A stretch of 64,000 nt of DNA. Origin: Cornus controversa. Lineage: Eukaryota > Streptophyta > Magnoliopsida > Cornales > Cornaceae. The stretch lies in assembly GCA_026545225.1 (NCBI GenBank), contig CM048845.1, forward strand, positions 58,532,033 through 58,596,032. The letters are read 5' to 3'. This document shows, piece after piece, positions 25,075 through 35,651 of this stretch; within the stretch, counting starts at the first letter, position 1; each line of letters starts with the position of its first letter. The position numbers were made by a program, and so were the translations under genes. The notes under the pieces were generated by a model. The model was not told the origin of the DNA and ran no database searches. It was given only the letters and a program-made list of their open reading frames with translations.

Positions 25075-27358
25075 TTTTCCTTTATTTTTCATTTATTGTC
25101 ATATTAATACTTTAAATGATTATATATGTGTTTTAAATGTAAAATACATATTAGGGACACTTATAAAGGATCTAGGAAAGTTTTGGGAGTGTTTGGTGAA
25201 ATTTGAGTTTTTTAGGGCGGGCCTGGGACACGGGTCTGGTGGGCTCGAAAAGTTTGAAAATGTCAGAATGACACCAAATTTTGAGGATAGCTTAAATAAA
25301 ATATTTGATGAGCTAAGGAATCAATTTCGAGTTCATAGGAGTTTTTAAAATTGAAAACGAAGCCCGGGAAGGTTTAGTAAGTGACTAATGGCGTTTTTGT
25401 AAATATGAGATGCTAGGTCTATAGAAGAGAAGTAGGAAAACACATCCCTTATTCTCTTATTATATTCATCCGATTAAGAGAGTTATAAAATCCTATATTA
25501 TTCTTATTCATTCTCCATTGCAATTGAGGAGCTTGGAGTGTGAATTGGACAACGCTGAAGAAAAATGAATTGATCTATACAACAAGGGCTTGAGTTTGGT
25601 ACGTTCAAAGTCAAATTTGGACAATGTTGATTTCGATGAGATTTGGAAAATTGAAAAATTTTGTTTAGAAGCTTTTCTAAACCTAGGTAGGGATGCCTAA
25701 CCTATGAAATCCAGAATTTGTGTGAGTATATTGGTTGTCTATGGCAACCAATTGGCTATGTGGTTATAGTTAGATATTTTATTTAAAGTTAAAGCATGCT
25801 AGATTATACAATTGAATGAATTCTCAATGTAAGGTGATATAATTATGTGTTTATGAATGCTACATGTGATTATATGATTTGTTGGATGAACAATGTAAGA
25901 GGATTGTATATGTTTTATGTGTACAAGTAAATGTGACACTTATGTGTTTGATAAATTACCCTAATGAGCATGATTACATGTAAAACATATTTATATCATT
26001 GTAATATTTGCTTTGATGTGAGATGAGATGGACATAAGCATGAGGATTGTAAATTGTTCATGCATTGCACATACATTAGCATGTGGATGTGGAGTCAGAG
26101 AGGAACACCAGATAGACCGACAAAGGAGCCTGATAGCAACATTATCGGGTGGGTTGATAAACTCAAATGAGTTTGGATGTTCAAAAAGAGAATGGAACAT
26201 GAATATTGGGTGGGCCGTCATTGGAGCTCATATTCTAGGTTATGTGTGTGTGTGTAGGACACTTAGAAGAAACATAACATTATGCATATCAATACATGAT
26301 GCATGGCATGAATATTTGCATATAAAAATTTTGCTTAATATGATTATGTGTTATATGGTACTCACTTGACATGTGGAATCATGTTTTAAAATTTTCTACT
26401 GAACATGTGGTTGCTCATCCCATGAGTTTAACTCTTTTTAAGGAAATGGCAAAGATGTGGCGGAGCCTTCCCAACCATGGGTTGGCATGGGTTGTAGTTA
26501 GCTTTCTTTAAGACCATTTTGCTTTTTATGATCTAAATGCATGTCCGACATGTGGACTATATGCACATTTTTCATTATGTATATATTCTTGAGTATTTCG
26601 AAAACATGCCTATGCTTATGCTTTAACGATTTTGGTTTTTATACATGATATTGAGGAAATGATAGATGTTAAACTTTTGAATTGAGGATTTTATGTTTTC
26701 ATTTATGATTCATTTGAGCACGTGAGATCTTTGTAGAAATTATTGAATTAATGAATTGACGTATTGGGAAAATAAAACATGAGAATGGACACATAACAGG
26801 TTCTACAGGGGAAACTATCGAGGGATTTCAATTGATCGAAACCTCTATTTCGATTAATCAAATTGTGTCAATTAAATGACCATCAATCAAAAATTTTTGA
26901 TGGAAGAGTGCTAATTGCAGTAGGTTTTCGACGGTACTTCGATCATGCGAAGTTTTTCAATTGAGCGAAGCCTCTATTTTGCACAATTGAAACATGAGGG
27001 TTTTGATTAAGCAAAAGGCTCACTTTGATTGATCAAAAGGGGCACAGACTGCATAATTACAAAGGAACCTAGGCATATATGTTGTTTCAATTAGGGAACA
27101 CTAGTAGGAATTAGGCCATATATGTATGTATGAACATTGTGACTGTGATAATGATTAAGCTTCTGCTGATATATGAGATGATGACCAAGATTAGTTGGTC
27201 ATGACAATGTTTTGGATAGGAACCGAGGGTGGTAGATGGTAGTTTGCTATGGTTGTCCGGATTGTGGGATGACAATCGGGCATTCATGACACCTTACTAC
27301 CCGGAGTTCGGGCTTGGACCAAGGGAGTCCCAGCAATCCAGATTTTTGAGGTGTGACA
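25075..27358 (+). mobile_element. Gypsy element D, 5' LTR
   Basis: The left part (GGCCGATTTTCC onward) matches the early part of the LTR of element A in the - strand direction. The right end GTGACA (27358) is followed after two bases by a primer-binding site, as in element B. A TATA-like TTATAAAATCC lies near 25485. GATTGATC/ATCGAAAC palindrome-like motifs cluster at about 26815-27040. It begins where the integrase of B ends, so it may be the shared LTR of a tandem arrangement or a separate insertion. Confidence 0.75.
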
Positions 27359-27360
27359 AC

Positions 27361-27373
27361 TTGATATCAGGGC
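27361..27373 (+). other. Primer-binding site of Gypsy D
   Basis: TTGATATCAGGGC lies two bases after an LTR-type GTGACA end. It is a diverged version of the methionine-tRNA primer-binding site, at the same spacing as in element B. Confidence 0.75.
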
Positions 27374-27740
27374 ATAACTAGGTCAAATACCTAGGGACGA
27401 GTGGTGAGGGTTAGATCACGTGTAGATTCAGAATGGTTAGAACATTTGAGTTCGAAAACCTAAAAACGCGAGTAGACATGACATAATTAATTTAAAAATT
27501 TATGTACATGAGAAGTATGCTTATATGATTATATGTTGAGTGCTTATGTGATAACATGTGTTATATGTTATGTGTCGATTTGAGAACATACTTATGTGTT
27601 ATTTATGCGTTGAAAAACAGGCTAATATGTTAAATGTTGGATGATAACATGTCTTTACATTGCGTAGTGTTTTGATTTAGTTAAGTGTATAGCATGAGAT
27701 AATTTATTATCATTAACCTATCTATTGGCTATATAGCACT

Positions 27741-27800
27741 ATGCCACCTAAACGTCGTGGAAGAGCAGTAGGGGGTGGGGTTCATGAGGGAACCACTTAA
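27741..27800 (+). mobile_element. Gypsy D gag start, fragment
   Basis: The frame begins MPPKRRGRAVGGG, the gag start seen in the other Tekay-like copies here, and is lost after about 20 codons where another LTR-like block begins. Only a stub of the internal region of D is recognisable. Confidence 0.65.
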
Positions 27801-29192
27801 AAATAAATTTTTGATTTTTTTTAATAATAAAAAGTACTACTAAATACCTTTGATCAAATGATGGGAAAAATCTCAAGGAAAGAGAATCCACCACCATAGA
27901 TTCATATAAATAAAGTTTCTAATATTCTTATCTAATTTTTCCTCCAATAATCAATATACTTCACCAATCCAATTAGAACTTGAAAAGATGAAGGAAAATA
28001 TGGCATAAAAAAAACATTTGATTATATATGAGAGAGTATTTTTTTATTTAATCTAATATATCTTTACTTAGTAAATAGAGGTAGACATTATTTGAATTAC
28101 CATTATTTGGCAAACACGTCCTCTCTCTAATTTTTTAAAATAAAACTCAGAATAAAAAAATGCTGTTGAGAGAAAAAAAAATAGACAAGAAAATAAAAGA
28201 ACTTATTTATATTTCAGCCATGGTGACTTTATCACTCCCTTGAGAAGGATGTTTACACTTGCATATCAACAGAAAAGAAACATATAAAAATAAAACTACT
28301 ATTCTTCATTAAATAAAGAAAATGAATACACTGTTTGTTTATGCAATTTCTCAATAATTTTCTAACTCCTTCACCAACCACTAAGACCCTCTATTTATAG
28401 AGTTAGAGGGGAAATGTTTAGGTGGGAAAAGAAAATTTAAAAATAAAATTCAAAATACCAAATCTGAATTTGAATTTGAATCTCTAACAATAATATATAA
28501 ACGTCTTTAAAATCCAAGAGAGAGAAGATTAATGGGGAACAACATCCAAAATAGGAAATATACATGTCCATAGTCCTAACATCCATTGTTCTACGCCAAT
28601 AATCTAAACCTTCTCTAAATGCCTAAACATGGCATACATAAACATAAATATACAAAAACATAAAAGAACGTCCAAGTGCTTCAACCTGAGCACTTCTATG
28701 TGTTGTCTACAACCAGTGCCTTATCTGTACAAATGTTTCTGGGGAGGAGATGAGCGACAACATGCCCAGTAGAGATACCCAAACCATCTTAAGATGCAAA
28801 CGTACATGAAATGCAACATGACATTCCTATCCACTACGTGTTATGCTTTCAATGCTCATTTATGAATGACACCACTATGTAATAAATGCATCAATAAGAT
28901 TATCCAACAATGCTTAATCAATAGTATAAGCAAATATAACATTTGCAATGACTATCACAAGTTAATCACCTTAACATGAATTCACAATTCAAACAAGACT
29001 TAAACACCAAGTCATATAATTCCAAAATCAAATAATTATGGGAGTATTTGTAAGTCCATCGGATAAGTACCATTCTGTCAAATATCCAAAATTCTACTTT
29101 ATGGGTTACTAACCCGAGAGTCTACAAAAAGTCACACTAGCCAAGTTTTGGACTTACGTAATTCCATGCTAAAACATGTTCTCTCGTGCATA

Positions 29193-29387
29193 TATCAATG
29201 CAATGCCAATCCTTTCACAAAACATCAACAAAATGCAATTTTATAGAAAAATTCATTTTCATGATAGTCCATAGACAACTCTATTGGCTGCTTGTCTTTC
29301 AAGATCAACATATATGACATATGTAATCATATAACAAGTATAAATCATATTTATACACACCCACTTTCTATGAACAAAATCATCAAT

Positions 29388-29452
<65 letters not shown>

Positions 29453-29560
29453 TATCAATGCAATGCCAATCCTTTCACAAAATATCAACAAAATGCAATT
29501 TTATAGAAAAAATCATTTTCATGATAGTCCATAGACAACTCTATTACTATTTGTCTTTCA
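29193..29560. repeat. Direct duplication bracketing a microsatellite
   Basis: A segment of about 108 bp beginning TATCAATGCAATGCCAATCC occurs at 29193-29301 and again at 29453-29560, 260 bp apart, with few differences. The region between ends in the (AT)n(TG)n microsatellite. This looks like a segmental duplication whose junction lies in the simple repeat. Confidence 0.85.
29392..29452. repeat. (AT)n(TG)n microsatellite
   Basis: About 14 AT units (29392-29420) run into about 12 TG units with one interruption, ending next to the second copy of the 108-bp duplication. Confidence 0.95.
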
Positions 29561-30188
29561 ATGTTATGAAGGAGAGAACACCCCTACCTCAAAATCCAAG
29601 CCAAAGAACACAAACTCTAAAAATTCAAAGCTTTAAACTTCACCAATCAGAACTTTTCACGATTAGGATGTAGATGATATGATGTAGAACAACTTTACTT
29701 TTTGGTCCAAGACCCAAATCACCTTTCTTAACCCTCAAAATGAAGAAAGAAGCAAGAAGATGAAAAATGGTGGGTGAGAGAGCCATATGGCTAGCCAAGA
29801 GAGGTGGGAGAGAATGTGTGGTGTGTGTGGTCTTCAATAGGCTCAAATACATATGTATATAACATATATATGCAAGACTTCATAAGTTGGCCTCGTCTTT
29901 ATACCCTATTTGATCTTTGTCATTAGAAACTTTTATTTAATCGCAAACTAGCACACCCTCAGTTCCCAAATCTTCACTCAAGTCTCTCATACTTACACAT
30001 ATACCTTAACGCTACTCTTAAGAGCCCGTAGTTACTTTCCAGGATACCCGGACCCGTACCTATCCCACACCCGTACATGAAAACACCAAAGAACCTTGGA
30101 AATCATTAAACATGCCATTAAAAATTTAATTAGGCTTAAACTCAATTAATCACATAATTAAAACCAAAGAAAATTTTGGGACTCTACA

Positions 30189-30521
30189 TAATGAATTTAT
30201 CATAATTAGAAGACTATATTGCACTTAATAGATTGAACAAGTAAGATCAAGGGTTAGGTAATCCTATGCTCCATATAAGATATGTAAGAAATTATTTTGG
30301 CCTTAATGCAATATGCAGTGTCCTAAACATGAGCTTTCAGTGCACAAGATACATTTACCATTTTACATTTCATATCCTAGCACACACCCTCCTATACTAC
30401 CCATATGTTGAACCTTTGTGCAATATGATCATCATAATCTAATGGTCCACATAAGTTTTTGAGTGCTTGAGTCAATATGATATATCTGTGAGATTGTCAA
30501 ATTCTTCACATTAATAGATTG
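30189..30521. other. No recognised feature
   Basis: AT-rich sequence between two LTR-type blocks. I see no coding signal, inverted repeat or tandem repeat here. Confidence 0.5.
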
Positions 30522-33050
30522 TGTTACCCAATAATTGTCTTGGGGGGGGGGGGGGTAAATAGGGACAATAGACAAATAATGAAACTTTTTCAGTTAGACT
30601 CATTTTGACAAAAGTAGGCTTGTTTGGACTTTTGTCAAATATTTGATGAACTTATGTATTCAATAAGTTGAAGAGGTCTTCTAAGTGCAATATCTAAAAC
30701 TTATAAGGTGAAAACTATGTTGATTACTCATTTTGTCCAACAAATGTTGTCTAATAAGAATAGACAATTATATAATTAAATAACTAATCAACATTCACAA
30801 CACAATCTATATAATCCAAGCATTCATCACATCCTCCTCATATGAAGCATTTAAACAACATTCATTAATTAAACAATTATAAAATAAATTCTAGCAAAAT
30901 AAAAGAGTAAACCTATCAAAAGGATACTTGAGCAATTACCTATGGATATGATGCAAAAAGTAAAACTTACATTGCAATTAATCAAGCACTTGGAGTGCTA
31001 CTCTTTCATTCATAAAATGGTTCATTGGATAGGGAATGAAATGAGCTAAGTGGATATATGTCTATCAATGCTAAAATGAAAATAAAGCTCATATAGACAT
31101 TTCATCAAATACATTGTGTGCAATATCTCCATACAATTATACTCTTCGTATTTATTCAAAACATAAAAACATTTAACATGGATAATGAACATAATAATGT
31201 AAGGAGAGTAAGGATAGAGAAATGCAAACATTGACATCGATATTTTTACAAGGTTCGTAATTCCATCCTATATTCTTGACTCGAGAGCACCTCCAAAGAT
31301 TTCACCCAAATCTACTATGGGATTTCCCTTACGGGTGGAAAGCAAACCGTACATCATTTTGCTTATTTGGTGGTGAAACACCATTTCTCTTTTGACAACT
31401 AAGAGATAACCATTGCTCACTCTTACCGGTAGAGAGTGCTACCAAATCCGCTCATTATTAGGTTGACGAAAACCTCTTTCTTTTTCGGGCTTAGAGAGAA
31501 CCCTTACAAAGCTTTCTTGAGCATGCCAAGAGAACCCCTTGGTCTTCTTCTTTCAAGAACAATGAATTGTGTATACAATGAATGTCTCTCAAATATACAA
31601 ATTAAAAGCTCTCTCAAATCTAAAGTCACAATAGATGAATAAATATGAAATCTTACGTCTAGAATGATAAATAAAATACTATAATGAATTGATCTTTGGA
31701 AGAATATGGTCAAGTGTGGTGACTATCTCTATAAATATGAATTCTAAGCTTAAAAATAAATTCAACCAATAATGAATGATCAACTATGGGTGCAGTGGTC
31801 TTTTTCACTTGTATAATACATATACAATGTGTATTTATAGCCTCTTTAAGAGATATAGTCATTTATAGCTGTTGGGGGTGGTTGGGAAGCATTAAATGAG
31901 TCAAACTAGCCGTTTAGATTTGAATCGCGTAAAAGTAGTCGACTTATGCATAAAGTAATTAACTTATAAGTCGACTATTTATTTAGGAATAGTTAGCTGT
32001 TTCATTTTTACAAAGCAAGTTTAGAAATTTTGTAATAATAAGTCGACTTATGGAATTGGGTAACTCGACTGATAAGTAGATTTATTTGAGACATAAGCAG
32101 ACTTATTCAAGGAATAAGTTGATTATTTTGACATGTTCCAAAAGTTCAAAATGTTTTGTAATAATAAGTCGACTTATGAAAATGCGTAAGTTGACTGATT
32201 TATGCTCAACATTAAAAATACAAAACTTTGAAATCTAAATGAGCCTAAACCATTAAGAACTTGTAAGATATGATTCAAAGATGATCAAGTCTTATTTTTA
32301 CATGTTTAGGGATCATTAAAATGGTATGCAAGAGGTGCATTAGGTCTTAGAATCAACTAGGTTATAGGTAAGGTTCTTTGAATGTTGTGACAAGCTTAAA
32401 CCTCCTGACTTTACAACTTCACTAAATGTAAATATTGAGTATTTAAAAATAATCCCAATTGGAGATCATCTCAATATTATCTAAGGTACGTTTATCATGA
32501 TTTGAACATATAAGTTTAGAACTTTATTTCTCTAATTCTTAGAGACCATTCTAAATGATATAAATGAAGTGAATGACCTATTGTTTATGGTTTAAGGACT
32601 TATGAATGATATGTATGAAATGCATTGGTCCTAGAACTTTCATGCGAGTACATCAAAGTAACTTTACAAAGATTATTTATACACTCACAAAGACTAAACT
32701 ACTCAAGTCTTTTAATCTTCAATCTTTAAGCTCTTGGATTTCATCATTATATGGTTTGGATTCACTTTAACTTTGCTATTGATTTTGATTTTTGAGTTCT
32801 ATGATCACGTGACTTCATATATGTTCTTGTAAGTTGATTTGAAGTCCAAATCTTTTATGATATTTGAGATAATATAATACATTTTAAAATGAACACTCAA
32901 GTATACTTATTAGATCTACACTTCAAATCAATATATTGTAATAATAAAAACTATCCAAATAATTTTAAATTAAAACCTTGAAGTCAAGAGATTCTAATAG
33001 TTAAAATCACTTAATCAATCTTGAGTTGAAATCTTTGGGTTAACACAAAC
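30522..33050 (-). mobile_element. SIRE-like Copia LTR, - orientation
   Basis: On the - strand the block starts TGTTAACCCAAAGATTTCAA (33050), close to the usual start of SIRE-type LTRs. It ends near CAATTATTGGGTAACA (30522) after a C-rich run (poly-G on the + strand at about 30542-30555), as at the end of the Copia LTR at 8.5 kb. A TATA box CTATAAATACA (- strand) lies at about 31836-31846. No internal region or clean 5-bp duplication is visible, so it is probably a solo LTR or a remnant. Confidence 0.6.
31933..32177. repeat. Cluster of AAGTCGACTT palindromes in an LTR
   Basis: The perfect 14-nt palindrome ATAAGTCGACTTAT occurs at 32038-32051 and 32164-32177. Close variants lie at about 31933-31947 and 31963-31978, and diverged copies lie between. 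On the - strand the cluster lies about 90-340 bp upstream of the LTR TATA box, so it could be part of the promoter. Function is inference. Confidence 0.75.
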
Positions 33051-33273
33051 ATTTATATTTGGCTATGAATGTGTTTCATGTAATTGATTTGTATATTGTT
33101 TTGTGGCATTGTGCACGGTAAGCTTTGTACTTACAAGTGTTCAGGTAGACTTTGTATTCTATTTATGTCTTAGATATTGTATAGAGCTACGTTTGAATAT
33201 TCAATTTCATTTCAAAACATGTCCTTCAATTCAACAGCTTTCTGTCACATTAGAATTTCCAACCACATAAGCG

Positions 33274-33310
<37 letters not shown>

Positions 33311-33452
33311 GTTTTCACATACTTTGTGTACATCAAAATGGTATTCATATGTTTAAAAATTATATAATAATAATAATAATTTTTTAAAAAACCTATCTTT
33401 TGTTTTCTTGAAAAAAAAAAATTCAATCTTCATCATCATTTTCTTAATTTCA
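33051..33452. repeat. AT-rich spacer with simple repeats upstream of the MOS1 gene
   Basis: It contains a (CT)n(TA)n run at about 33271-33310 and an (ATA)n run at about 33365-33380. There is no coding signal. The left part may be LTR-derived, but I could not match it firmly. Confidence 0.55.
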
Positions 33453-33601
33453 TTTGAATTGGTCGGTCACATGAATTTTCTAATTCATATATAAATTTTA
33501 ATATTTGAATTGGTCAATCATATAAATTCTCTAATTCATATATAAATTTTAATATTTGAATTGGTCAGTCATATAAATTCTCTAATTCATATATAAATTT
33601 T
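33453..33601. repeat. 51-bp tandem repeat, about three copies
   Basis: Units start TTTGAATTGGTC at 33453, 33504 and 33555 with a 51-bp period; the last is slightly short. Each contains AATTCATATATAAATTTTA. The array lies about 300 bp upstream of the probable MOS1 transcript start. Confidence 0.92.
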
Positions 33602-33653
33602 ACGATTGATTGTTGACTTGACACATTTTACAATTGATTGTTGACTTGACACT
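33602..33653. repeat. 28-bp tandem repeat, two copies
   Basis: The unit ACGATTGATTGTTGACTTG plus ACACATTTT is repeated once with one change, directly after the 51-bp array. TTGACT/TTGAC cores resemble W-box (WRKY) sites, but that reading is inference. Confidence 0.85.
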
Positions 33654-33859
33654 AACTCACTTGTTCTTCGACTGTGGATATGATTAATAACAGAGTCAAG
33701 ATAAAATAAATAAAGAACTATGTAAAAATATAAATTAGTATATAAAATAACAACAACAATAATAATAATAATAATCATAATTACCAGAAAATTTAACAAA
33801 TAAGAAACAACTAAAGCTAAAAAATAATGGACCAATCACAAGTAAAACTAGAAAATCTC
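33654..33859 (+). promoter_or_regulatory. Probable core promoter region of the MOS1 gene
   Basis: AT-rich sequence just upstream of the pyrimidine-rich leader. A CCAAT motif (ACCAATCACA) lies at about 33831. There is no convincing TATA box; a CT-rich Y-patch follows at 33915-33938, as in many broadly expressed plant genes. The transcript start cannot be fixed from sequence alone. Confidence 0.4.
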
Positions 33860-33913
33860 ACAAGAAGCAATTGGGTTTCGGGTTTGGGTTCTCATAGCAT
33901 CGGCTTCTTTAGC

Positions 33914-33944
<31 letters not shown>

Positions 33945-34140
33945 CCCTTCTCATCACCGTCATAATACACCGTTAAAAACACACACACACACACATATAC
34001 CGTCACCGGCGATATCGTCTTGTCCTGTCTATTGTTTCTCTTCTTATTTGCGAAGGAACACAGATCGATACCTCTTTATATCATCACCTAGACTGATCCG
34101 AATCGTATTTTCTATTTCTCTCTCTTCTCTCTACCCTCTG
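33860..34140 (+). other. Probable 5' UTR exon of the MOS1 gene
   Basis: A (CT)n tract (about 33915-33938) and an (AC)n tract (about 33977-33995) lie in a pyrimidine-rich leader. The leader ends CTACCCTCTG followed by a good donor GTAAGC at 34141. The 5' edge is approximate. The open frame that reads through this exon into the intron is not considered coding. Confidence 0.65.
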
Positions 34141-35589
34141 GTAAGCATCCTCTCTCCCTCTGTAAATGAAATATTTTCATCCTTATATCTATCTGTCTAT
34201 CTATATATTATATGTTGTTTCCTTAAAACTAGAAAGATCATGTTTAGGGTTCTCAACGCAAGCTGGCTCGACCAATCGATCAGGAAATTAGTATTTAGGG
34301 TTTGGAATGCAATACATGTTCTTACTACAATGCTTATATACATATATCACACATATATACATGCGGAGATGTTGATATAGATAACCTGTTGGCTCTCCCG
34401 ATTATGTTCGTCATGCCCATCGTGCATAATTTTGGTAAGATTAGCTTTGAACTTATAATCTAGTTCATGTTTAAGTTTCTTGAGGTTTTCTGAGAACAAC
34501 CTACAATCTTCAGTGGGATTGCATTTATGGCAGTATGAAGGGAAAAAAATTATACCCATTGCTAGTGAGATGATTTTGATGTCTTTGGGTTAGAAATCTT
34601 TTTGTTTAGCAGTACCATCATGTCTATCTTTCACTACGAAATTTGATGGAACACTTTCACTCTCCTCTTTATCAGGTACAATATCATTCAACTGTTAAAG
34701 TTTCAGAAACTGTCCCTCTCTGCCAATAATCCTTACTTTAGTCATTGGTATTAGCTTTTGACAACTATGTCTTGGGATTCATACCATCAAAGGAAAGCTC
34801 GGCCTTGAGTTTTGCGTGTGTAATATTGAGAAGATCTTTGCACCATCTTGGTATTGTTGATGGATATGTGGATTTTATCCCAAATTGATGTCACCTAACT
34901 CTCATAATAGTTTCTTCAAACATGTGGTGGACCAATAAGTTGTGATTTTTCTTTCCAAATACGTGGATAGAAAGAAATAGGTGATGGAGGGCGCAATATG
35001 TCTCCCAAGCCTTCCATTTGTAAAAGTAGAAGAGGGAATTAAATAGAAGAGTGGGGCAACGGATTAGACGAAATCCATGCTTCTCACGGTTAAACCTCAG
35101 AGAGGGGGGGGGAGGGTGGAGAGAGAGAGAGAGAGAGAGAGGCTCTTTCACATATTGTTCTTCAGAATGTATTCATTTCGAAGAGCAAATCCTGTTTTAC
35201 ACCGATAAAACTTATTCATAGGCTTCATAAAATCCTAAATCAATTAGTAACAACTAAACTCTTCCCTCCCACTACAAGTAACATATTAAAATTTGAATTC
35301 TTTTCTTGAAACCATCAATAAATCTAAAATAAAACAATATGGTATTTTTATTTAGGACTACTAATCCGAATGAAACTATTTCAACTAAATTGATCGCGAC
35401 ATCATCTGCCTATGCATCCAACAGTAATTATGCCTCGAAGAGTTTATTTTGTTGGTGGTGTCCACTACACCAAAGTAAATATACATGAAAGATCTTCATT
35501 TTAAAATATTGTTTACTAAATTTATATTTATTGTCTTATTGTCTGTGGTTTGTCCTCTACTTACTGGATTTTCTACCTTTTCCCTCTAG
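34141..35589 (+). other. 5' UTR intron of the MOS1 gene
   Basis: A 1449-bp intron from GTAAGC (34141) to CCTTTTCCCTCTAG (35589), with a good polypyrimidine tract at its end. It contains a G-rich/GA-rich run at about 35104-35142 and a possible - strand repeat remnant at 34347-34559 with CHKCNPTEDC-like sequence, which I could not classify. Leader introns of this size are common in plant housekeeping genes and often raise expression (general knowledge). Confidence 0.75.
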
Positions 35590-35651
35590 TTTGAATGACC
35601 TTGCGGCTGAATTCAAACAATGACTTCAAATATGATAGCTGGAGAGCGAAG
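35590..35651 (+). CDS. MOS1: MOS1 exon with end of leader and first 32 coding nt
   Basis: It follows the acceptor CCCTCTAG. It encodes MTSNMIAGER and the first two bases of codon 11 (AG), then the donor GTATTG. Arabidopsis MOS1 also begins with a short MTS-type segment ending GDRR before the conserved WAS(T/A)RRGG, which supports this distant exon. Confidence 0.85.

Larger units (their letters stand above)
27800..30188 (-). mobile_element. Another Gypsy LTR-like block, - orientation
   Basis: The block ends in GGGACTCTACA at 30188, the same terminal signature as the left-to-right ends of the Gypsy A LTRs. Its middle (about 28690-28800: AGTGCCTTATCTG, then CAGTAGAGATACCC) aligns with the homologous part of those LTRs. 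The left boundary near 27.8 kb is uncertain, and no target duplication was found. The far left (27800-28540) is AT-rich sequence without a recognisable gene. Confidence 0.6.

Noticed and set aside
29292-29673. Open frames over the microsatellite at 29.4 kb
   Set aside because: They are translations of (AT)n(TG)n repeats (runs of IYIYIY and VCVCVC).
30542-30555. Poly-G run as a G-quadruplex or assembly artefact
   Set aside because: It is the complement of the C-rich block normally found near SIRE LTR ends; its exact length may still be a sequencing uncertainty.
34048-34380. 110-residue open frame at the MOS1 leader
   Set aside because: It crosses a good splice donor (34141) and has no similarity to anything I know; it is leader plus intron sequence.
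34347-34559. CHKCNPTEDC-like - strand frame as a retroelement gag
   Set aside because: One short motif only, no neighbouring domains; too weak to call a family.
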